From assembly GCF_024139115.2 (NCBI RefSeq), contig NC_085141.1, forward strand, positions 403,995,612 through 404,059,611: a stretch of DNA of 64,000 bases. Direction: 5' to 3'. Origin of the DNA: Armigeres subalbatus. Taxonomy: Eukaryota > Arthropoda > Insecta > Diptera > Culicidae. The translations under genes and the position numbers were made by a program. This document shows positions 57,895 through 64,000 of the stretch, piece after piece. The stretch's first letter is position 1. The number at the start of each line of letters is the position of its first letter. The notes under the pieces were generated by a model that ran no database searches, had not been told where the DNA came from, and saw only the letters and a program-made list of their open reading frames with translations.

Positions 57895-58917
57895 CTAAAC
57901 AGATAACACTGAATCAACAATTTGACGCCACAATGCACGGTTCGAGGCCGCATCTCTCCATCCTCGGGTACGCCCCAAGTCGTTCTGCACCTGGTCTGCC
58001 CATCTCGCTCGCTGCGCTCCACGCCGTCTCGTACCTGCCGGATCGGAAACGAACACCATCTTTGCAGGGTTGCTGTCCGGCATTCTTGCAACATGTCCTG
58101 CCCATCGTACCCTTCCGGCTTTAGCTACCTTCTGGATACTGGGTTCGCCGTAGAGTTGGGCGAGCTCATGGTTCATTTTTCGCCGCCACACACCGTCTTC
58201 TTGCACACCGCCAAAGATGGTCCTAAGCACCCGTCTCTCGAATACTCCGAGTGCTTGCAAGTCCTCCTCGAGCATTGTCCATGTTTCATGTCCGTAGAGG
58301 ACTACCGGTCTTATTAACGTCTTGTACATGACACATTTGGTGCGGTGGCGAATCTTGTTTGACCGCAGTTTCTTCTGGAGCCCGTAGTAGGCCCGACTTC
58401 CACAGATGATGCGCCTTCGTATTTCACGACTAACATTGTTGTCAGCCGTTAGCAAGGATCCAAGGTAGACGAATTCCTCGACCACCTCGAAGGTATCCCC
58501 GTCTATCGTAACACTGCTTCCCAGGCGGGCCCTGTCGCGCTCGGTTCCGCCCGCAAGCATGTACTTTGTCTTTGACGCATTCACCACCAGTCCAACTTTT
58601 GTTGCTTCACGTTTCAGGCGGGTGTACAGTTCTGCCACCTTTGCAAATGTTCGGCCGACAATGTCCATGTCATCCGCGAAGCAAATAAATTGACTGGATC
58701 TGTTGAAAATCGTACCCCGGCTGTTACACCCGGCTCTCCGCATGACACCTTCTAGCGCAATGTTGAACAACAGGCACGAAAGTCCATCACCTTGTCTTAG
58801 TCCCCGGCGCGATTCGAACGAACTGGAGTGTTCGCCCGAAATCTTCACACAGTTTTGCACACCATCCACCGTTGCTTTGATCAGTCTGGTGAGCTGTTCT
58901 CGTCCATAATTTTCCAT
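57895..58917 (-). CDS. RTE RT active site and C-terminus (after frame break)
   Basis: The 340-codon frame overlaps the upstream frame by 37 bases and continues the RT domain. It has SRRGLRQGDGLSCLLFNIAL (36-55), the catalytic FICFADDMDIVG (77-88) and GLVVNASKTKYMLAGG. Its C-terminal blocks are CVMYKTLIRPVVLYGHETW, LRTIFGGVQEDGVWRRK and RWADQVQNDLGRTRGW. It stops at VLSV, 26 bases from the element's end. The initial Met is not a biological start; it is only the first Met after the break. FADD and the rest look intact, so the copy is recent and disabled mainly by that lesion. Confidence 0.9.
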   Translation of the reverse strand: MENYGREQLTRLIKATVDGVQNCVKISGEHSSSFESRRGLRQGDGLSCLLFNIALEGVMRRAGCNSRGTIFNRSSQFICFADDMDIVGRTFAKVAELYTRLKREATKVGLVVNASKTKYMLAGGTERDRARLGSSVTIDGDTFEVVEEFVYLGSLLTADNNVSREIRRRIICGSRAYYGLQKKLRSNKIRHRTKCVMYKTLIRPVVLYGHETWTMLEEDLQALGVFERRVLRTIFGGVQEDGVWRRKMNHELAQLYGEPSIQKVAKAGRVRWAGHVARMPDSNPAKMVFVSDPAGTRRRGAQRARWADQVQNDLGRTRGWRDAASNRALWRQIVDSVLSV

Positions 58918-60725
58918 AGCTCTACGCGGTCTATACTGTCGTATGCCGCCTTGACATCAACGAACATATGATGCGTTGGGACCTGGTATTCAAGGCAATT
59001 TTGAAGGATTTGCCGTACAGTAGAGATCTGGTCCGTTGTCGAGCGGCCGTCAACGAAGCCGGCTTGATAACTTCCCACGAACTCGTTCACTAATGGTGAC
59101 AGACGACGGAAGATGATCTGGGATATCACTTTGTAGGCGGCATTAAGGATGGTGATCGCTCGAAAGTTCTCACACTCCAGTTTGTCGCCTTTCTTGTAGA
59201 TGGGGCATATAACCCCTTCCTTCCACTCCTCCGGTAGCTGTTCGGTTTCCCAGATTCTGACTATCAGTTTGTGCAGGCAAGTGGCCAGCTTTTCCGGGCC
59301 CATCTTGATGAGCTCAGCTCCGATACCATCCTTACCAGCTGCTTTGTTGGTCTTTAGCTGTTGAATGGCATCCTTAACTTCCCTCAAGGTGGGGGCTGGT
59401 TGGCTTCCATCGTCCGCTGAACTGACGTAGTCATCTCCTCCGCTGCCTTGACTTTCACTGCCTGTACTCTCAGCGCCATTCAGATGTTCCTCGTAGTGCT
59501 GCTTCCACCTATCGATCACCACACGTTCGTCCGTCAAGATGCTCCCATCCTTATCCCGGCACATTTCGGCTCGCGGCACGAAGCCTTTGCGGGATGCGTT
59601 GAGCTTCTGGTAGAACTTGCGTGTTTCTTGAGAACGGCACAGCTGTTCCATCTCCTCGCACTCCGCTTCTTCCAGGCGGCGTTTCTTCTCCTGAAAAAGG
59701 CGGGTCTGTTGTCTCCGCTTCCGTCTATAACGTTCCACGTTCTGCCGGGTACCTTGCTGCAGCGCGACCGCCCGCGCTGCGTCCTTCTCCTCCAGAATCT
59801 GTCTGCACTCTTCGTCGAACCAATCGTTCCGTCGACTTCGACCCATATACCCGACGTTGTTCTCCGCTGCGTCCTTGACGACTGCCTTAACTGTACTGCA
59901 GCAGTCCTCAAAAGAGGTCCCATCGAGCTCATACTTGTATGGTAACACTGCTTCGAGAAGTTGCGCGTATGCAGTGGCGACATCCCGTTGGTTCAGTCGG
60001 TCTAGGTCGTACCGCGGCGGTCGTCGGTACCGAACATTGTTGATGACGGATAGTTTTGGGCGCAGTTTAACCATCACCAGATAGTGGTCAGAGTCGATGT
60101 TAGCGCCACGATATGTCCTGACGTCGATAATGTCGGAGAAGTGCCGTCCATCAATCAGAACGAGGTCGATTTGTGATTCTGTCTGCAGTGGTGATCTCCA
60201 GGTGTACCGATACGGGAGGCTGTGTTGGAAGTAGGTGCTACGAATGGCCATATTCTTGGAGGCGGCGAAATCAATTAGTCGTAGGGCGTTTTCGTTCGTC
60301 AGCCGGTGAGCGCTGAACTTTCCAATAGTCGGTCTAAACTCCTCCTCTTGGCCAACCTGAGCGTTCAAATCTCCTATGATGATTTTGACGTCGTGTCTTG
60401 GGCAGCTGTCGTACTCACGTTCCAGCTGCGCGTAGAATGCGTCCTTATCATCATCAGTGCTTCCGGAGTGTGGGCTATGGACGTTGATTATGCTGAAGTT
60501 GAAGAACCGGCCTTTGATCCTCAACCTGCACATTCTTTCATTGATCGGCCACCACCCGATCACGCGCCTTCGCATATCGCCCATCACTATGAAAGCTGTT
60601 CCCAGCTCGTGTGTGTTGCCGCAGCTCTGGTAGATGGTATGATTACCTCTAATCGTTCGCACCATTGATCCCTTCCAACAAACCTCCTGCAGCGCTACGA
60701 TGCCGAATCCACGGTCCTTGAGCAC
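58881..60725 (-). CDS. RTE endonuclease and N-terminal RT
   Basis: This is the 614-codon frame of the RTE element. The endonuclease domain (residues about 1-225) has LQEVCW (12-17), IIGDLNAQVG (116-125) and SDHYLVM (212-218), the catalytic Glu, Asp/Asn and His positions. Reading continues upstream of the first Met through WNCKSLNFIGS to a stop near 60,855, so the true start is upstream or non-canonical. A basic linker (about 300-360) leads into RT with NKAAGKDGIGAELIK (460-474), NFRAITILNAAYKV (520-533), SYQAGFVDGRSTTDQI (552-567) and MFVDVKAAYDSIDR (587-600). The frame ends at residue 614 because of a small deletion near 58,885-58,890. The protein would nick DNA and prime reverse transcription at the target. 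Confidence 0.92.
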   Translation of the reverse strand: MLKDRGFGIVALQEVCWKGSMVRTIRGNHTIYQSCGNTHELGTAFIVMGDMRRRVIGWWPINERMCRLRIKGRFFNFSIINVHSPHSGSTDDDKDAFYAQLEREYDSCPRHDVKIIIGDLNAQVGQEEEFRPTIGKFSAHRLTNENALRLIDFAASKNMAIRSTYFQHSLPYRYTWRSPLQTESQIDLVLIDGRHFSDIIDVRTYRGANIDSDHYLVMVKLRPKLSVINNVRYRRPPRYDLDRLNQRDVATAYAQLLEAVLPYKYELDGTSFEDCCSTVKAVVKDAAENNVGYMGRSRRNDWFDEECRQILEEKDAARAVALQQGTRQNVERYRRKRRQQTRLFQEKKRRLEEAECEEMEQLCRSQETRKFYQKLNASRKGFVPRAEMCRDKDGSILTDERVVIDRWKQHYEEHLNGAESTGSESQGSGGDDYVSSADDGSQPAPTLREVKDAIQQLKTNKAAGKDGIGAELIKMGPEKLATCLHKLIVRIWETEQLPEEWKEGVICPIYKKGDKLECENFRAITILNAAYKVISQIIFRRLSPLVNEFVGSYQAGFVDGRSTTDQISTVRQILQNCLEYQVPTHHMFVDVKAAYDSIDRVELWKIMDENSSPD

Positions 60726-61497
60726 ATCGGCGAGTATGCGTGTGCTCCCGATGAAGTTGAGAGATTTGCAGTTCCACGAACCGAGTTTCCAATCGCTAGT
60801 CCCTTTTCGTCGCAGTGGTCTTCGCCGATGGTTCCGGTCCGTACTCTCTTGTTGATTGTTCGTTGCTTATGATTTTTAAAGGCTGGCTTGCAGGGCCTGA
60901 CACCAAACCTCCTAAATTTCCGGAGGACCATTCCTCCTTATTTCCGGTGGACCATGGTGCACAGTTTCATTTAGAGTCCCTCGCTGGCACTCGGACGATG
61001 ATCAGCCGCCCCTAACATGGAGAACAGACGCTGTTGTGAGCCGATCCTGACATGGAGAACAGACGCTCAATAAGATTTGCACCTCCGGAGAGGAGCAAAC
61101 CCCCCCTTCCCTGTCAGCATACGACCATAGTTCCCACCGGGGTTGGTTACCCGATCTTCCCTAAGGTTGCTCGTATCCCGGCCAGCACCGCGGGGAGGTA
61201 GGGATAGGAGTTGCTGGGTAAGAGGCTAAGGACCGCGAGATGGGGTCTATTTTATTCCTTCAGGTACGCGAAGTACCAATGGTACGCTTTACCCAGCATT
61301 TGCCGTGCCTATCTTTGAGTACAGATCTTAATATTCAAATCGATCAACACGAAGATTTTCGATGTCCTCACTAGTTTTATGAGTTGGAATAGCTCCAAGG
61401 TACCTCGTAACACCATTACAGACGCGCCACAGAATTCGATCAATATTTACGACACTCCAAACTATCCTTCAGTACAGATCTTAATATTCAAATCGAT

Positions 61498-61713
61498 AAT
61501 GTCCAAATCCCTAGTGTCCTGCGAAACGCGGGACGCCTATCTGGATTACCTCACTGGCTTGAAAATGGATCCTCCAAAAGTGCATTTCGTATAGATTTTG
61601 GCCCAAAAAAATTGGAAAAATATTTGTAATGTATGAATCGTAATAAATTTGTTAAACGAAGTTGAAAAATGCAGCGTCCCGCGAAACGTCCCGCGGGACG
61701 TCTGGTCATATTA
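61498..61713. mobile_element. Insertion A in the satellite, about 216 bp
   Basis: CAAATCGAT before it and CAAATCAAT after it are probable target duplications with one change. The interior has GCGAAACGCGGGACG near its left end and GTCCCGCGAAACGTCCCGCGG near its right end, i.e. repeated and inverted GCGGGACG words. It is not assigned to a family. Confidence 0.65.
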
Positions 61714-61799
61714 CAAATCAATCAACATAAAGATCTTCGATGTTCTCATTAGTTTTATGAGTTGGAATAGCTCCAAGGTACCTCGTAACTTGTTGTTGT

Positions 61800-62167
61800 T
61801 GCATTTTCATTTTCAAGAGACTGAATGAAAATGTTGCGGGTTCCGGTCGTCTGTCACATTACAAGCATTCATGATGAGAATGTTGCTTTGTTTTGAAAAA
61901 AAAAATCTGAATTGTTTTAATAGATCTGTGCAAATAACGATGACTAGTCGATAAAATAATTATATTGTTTCTTGTTTTCAAGTTAGAAGTAACATTATTG
62001 AAGAAGAAACAGCTTGTTTACAATAGTTTGATGCGCTTTCATGAAATAAAAATCCATGAAAATTTAACAGATTTACTTTCATTGTTTATATTTTCTTTGA
62101 AAGCGAGAGAAAATAAAATGTAAATATCGCGTGACCTCTCTCAATGAAAATGAAAATCTCAATACTG
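61800..62167. mobile_element. Insertion B in the satellite, about 368 bp
   Basis: CTCGTAAC (61,792-61,799) and CTCGTAAA (62,168-62,175) are probable 8-bp duplications. Sub-terminal inverted CATTTTCATTTTCA / TGAAAATGAAAAT blocks and the right end ATACTG suggest a hAT-like MITE. It is AT-rich and non-coding. Confidence 0.7.
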
Positions 62168-62474
62168 CTCGTAAACCCATTACAGACACACCACAAAATT
62201 CGTTCGACATCTACGACTCTCCAAGCTATACTTGAGTACAGATCTTAATGTACAAATTGATCAACTCGAAGATCCTCGATGTCCCTACTAGTTTTATGAG
62301 TTCGAAAAGCTCCACGGGACTTCATTACACCATTACAGACACACTACAGAATTCGTTCAATATCTACGACACTCCAAACTGTCCTTGAGTACATATCTTA
62401 ATATTCAAAATGATCAACATGAAAATCTTCGATGACTCAACTATTTTTTTGAGTTGGAATAGTTCATTTATGCT

Positions 62475-62775
62475 TATAGGGCCCTCCTTAGCCGTGCGGT
62501 AAGACGCGCGGCTACAAAGCAAGACCATGCTGAGGGTGGGTGGGTTCGGTTCTCGGTGCCGGTCTAGGCAATTTTCGGATTGGAAATTGTCTCGACTTCC
62601 CTGGGCATAAAAGTATCATCGTGTTGGCCTCATGATATACGAATGCAAAAGTGGTAACTTGGCTTAGAAACCTCGAAGTTGATAACTGTGGAAATGCTTA
62701 AGTGAACACTAAGCTGCGAGGCGGCTCTGTCCCAGTGTGGGGATGTAATGCCAATAAGAAGTAGAAAAGAAAAGA
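62475..62775 (+). mobile_element. Feilai-like tRNA-derived SINE (copy 2)
   Basis: It is flanked by the perfect 14-bp duplication AGTTCATTTATGCT (62,461-62,474 and 62,776-62,789). The head CCTCCTTAGCCGTGCGGTAA and B-box-like GGGTTCGGTTCTCGG, the body and the A/G-rich tail match the copy at 46,253-46,535. It sits exactly where the satellite changes orientation. Confidence 0.92.
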
Positions 62776-62789
62776 AGTTCATTTATGCT

Positions 62790-64000
62790 ATCGTAGATAT
62801 TATATGTATATGCTGGTGTAATGATGTCCCATGGGGCTTCTCAAACTAACATACAAGCTCGAGAACCTATGGATTACTCTGTTGATCTTGTGGACCTCCA
62901 ATATATGAACTCAAGAATGCTTTGGAGTACCGAAGATATTCTGGGAATGTTATAATTTTCATATACTGGTGTAATGATGTCTCATGAGGTTTTTTCAACT
63001 GATACATAAGCTAAATAGCCAATCTGTTGGTCTTTTTGACCCTCAACATCTGAATTCAAGAATGGTTTGAAGTAACGTAAATATTCTGGGAAAATTGTAT
63101 ACAAAATACTGGTGTAATGATGTCCCATCGGGCTTCAACAACTAAGACACAAGCTCGGAAACCTATGAATCATTCTGTTGGTCTTGTAGACCTCCAAGAT
63201 CTGATTTCAAGAATGGTTTGGTGTACCTTCGATATTCTGAGAATGTTGATTTTTTATATACTGACGTAATAATGTCCCATGGCGCTATACTGACGTAATA
63301 ATGTCCTAGCAGGGTTTAACCAACTAACAAACAAGCTCGGAAACCTATGAATCACTCTGTTGATCTTGAAGATCTCCAATATCTTAACTCAAGAATGATT
63401 TGGAGTACCGCAGTAATTCTGGGAATGTTGTGATTTGTATATACTGGTGTAATAATGTCCCATGGGGTTTCACCAACTAACACACAAGCTCAGGACCGTA
63501 TGAATCACTCTATTGGTGTGGTAGACCTTCAATATCTTATCTCAAGAATGGTTTGGAGTACCATAGCTATTCTGGGAATGTTGACTTTTTTAAATACTGA
63601 TGTAATGATGTCTAATGGGGTTTCTACAACTAACACACAAGCTCAGGAACCTATCAATCACTCTGTTGGTCTTGAAGACCTCCAAGATCTGAACTCAAGA
63701 ATTGTTTGGAGTACCGTAAATATTCTGGGAATTTTGTATTTTGTATATACTGGTATAATGATGTCCCATGGGGCTTCTCCAACTAACACACAAGCTCGGG
63801 AACCTGTGAATTACTCTGTTGATCTTGTAGACCTCTAAGATCTGAACTCATAAATAGTTTGGAGTACCGTTGATGTTCTGGTAACACTGCGATTTGATAA
63901 AAATATTTTAATTATGTCTCTAGTATCATTTCCAATTTCATATTAGGATTGAGGCCCCGTAAAACGCTTTGTTGTTTATGTAGATCATCAAGATCTGAAC
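62790..64000 (-). repeat. About 153-bp satellite array, opposite orientation, running off the window
   Basis: CTGGTGTAATGATGTC-type anchors start at 62,813, 62,966, 63,109, 63,261, 63,444, 63,598 and 63,750 (spacings about 153, 143, 152, 183, 154, 152). The 183 includes a 29-base internal duplication at about 63,261-63,290. The unit words AAGATCTGAACTCAAGAATG and GTTTGGAGTACCGTAGAT are the diverged reverse complement of the first array's AGATCT and TCCAAAC region. So it is the same satellite, inverted. A 127-codon frame at 63,455-63,838 is a by-product of the near-51-codon unit length. Confidence 0.88.

Larger units (their letters stand above)
57869..61308 (-). mobile_element. Nearly full-length RTE retrotransposon, 3,440 bp
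   Basis: It is flanked by the perfect 12-bp duplication CTATCTTTGAGT (57,857-57,868 and 61,309-61,320). Its 3' end (left side) is only 26 bases beyond the stop codon and ends AAATAAATGAAAAATGA, the short A/TGA-rich tail expected of the RTE clade. The 5' region (60,770-61,308) is GC-rich and non-coding, with ACATGGAGAACAGACGCT repeated near 61,015 and 61,050. The single coding block carries endonuclease then RT. One small deletion breaks the frame. Confidence 0.93.
56845..62460 (+). repeat. About 153-bp satellite array, first orientation
   Basis: The anchor word TCCAAACTATCC or a close variant starts at 56,858, 57,011, 57,164, 57,316, 57,851, 61,456, 62,220 and 62,372. Spacings are 153, 153 and 152. 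The larger gaps return to 153 when insertions and their target duplications are subtracted: 57,316-57,851 minus 382, and 57,851-61,456 minus 3,452. The unit contains AGATCTTAATATTCAAATCG, TTTTATGAGTTGGAATAGCT and CATTACAGACACA. Four insertions lie within it. Confidence 0.93.

Noticed and set aside
57922..60668. Plus-strand frames of up to 165 codons inside the RTE element
   Set aside because: They are antisense to the endonuclease and RT coding sequence.
1..64000. CRISPR array or bacterial operon
   Set aside because: The tandem repeats lack unique spacers of constant length, and all recognisable genes are eukaryotic transposon genes.
1..64000. Endogenous non-retroviral virus insertion, common in Aedes genomes
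   Set aside because: I looked for polymerase, nucleoprotein or glycoprotein blocks in the unassigned frames and recognised none. A translated search would be needed to exclude decayed pieces.

Overview
This is a eukaryotic, AT-rich, transposon-saturated window. Its repeats are those of a culicine mosquito, most likely an Aedes-type genome: two Feilai-like tRNA-derived SINEs ending in triplet tails, RTE and R1-like non-LTR elements, BEL/Pao and Ty3/gypsy remnants, Penelope-like elements and many short fold-back or TA-flanked MITEs. The species is an inference. I found no convincing host protein-coding gene, no bona fide tRNA or rRNA gene, no CRISPR array and no recognisable viral insertion. 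Most open frames are shadows or pieces of transposable elements.

Layout. 1-11.5 kb: an edge-truncated RTE endonuclease fragment, a 17-bp minisatellite, a possible LTR-element leader, a tRNA-derived SINE, a hAT MITE with a perfect 8-bp target duplication (TSD) and a dimeric hAT MITE. 11.5-19.4 kb: a decayed BEL/Pao retrotransposon (leader, gag, protease, RT, RNase H, integrase). It is cut between RNase H and integrase by a 2.83-kb insertion made of GGAATTCC-type repeats, with a 10-bp TSD that repeats the host codons. 19.4-20.0 kb: a Ty3/gypsy RT and RNase H remnant. 22.6-23.85 kb: a non-LTR fragment. 23.85-26.33 kb: a near-perfect palindrome of two 5'-truncated Penelope-like copies, each encoding a GIY-YIG endonuclease tail. 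26.8-33.8 kb: a TIR element with a nested MITE, a TTGGAT-rich tract, two TA-flanked MITEs and otherwise unrecognised DNA. 33.9-42.2 kb: non-LTR RT fragments on both strands. One R1-like RT is split by a composite insertion and by a 5.17-kb TIR element with a 3-bp TSD, which itself holds a CR1/L2-type RT and another MITE. 42.5-46.5 kb: a hAT element inserted in a 17-bp minisatellite, another GGAATTCC-type repeat field carrying a MITE, and a SINE. 46.6-56.7 kb: MITEs, a 1.8-kb TIR element with a 760-base polypurine tract, and RTE-type fragments.

56.85 kb to the right edge is the most informative part. A ~153-bp satellite array runs in one orientation to about 62.46 kb and then continues in the opposite orientation to the window edge. 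A SINE with a 14-bp TSD sits at the switch point. The first arm carries a 374-bp hAT MITE (8-bp TSD) and a nearly full-length 3,440-bp RTE retrotransposon (12-bp TSD). Subtracting each insertion and its duplication restores the 153-bp register exactly, which is strong internal proof of those boundaries.

The elements do not form a pathway. They form a stratigraphy: older RT elements broken by TIR elements, which are in turn broken by MITEs and SINEs. The long inverted repeats (the Penelope palindrome, the inverted satellite and many fold-back MITEs) could yield double-stranded RNA if transcribed. That is inference only.
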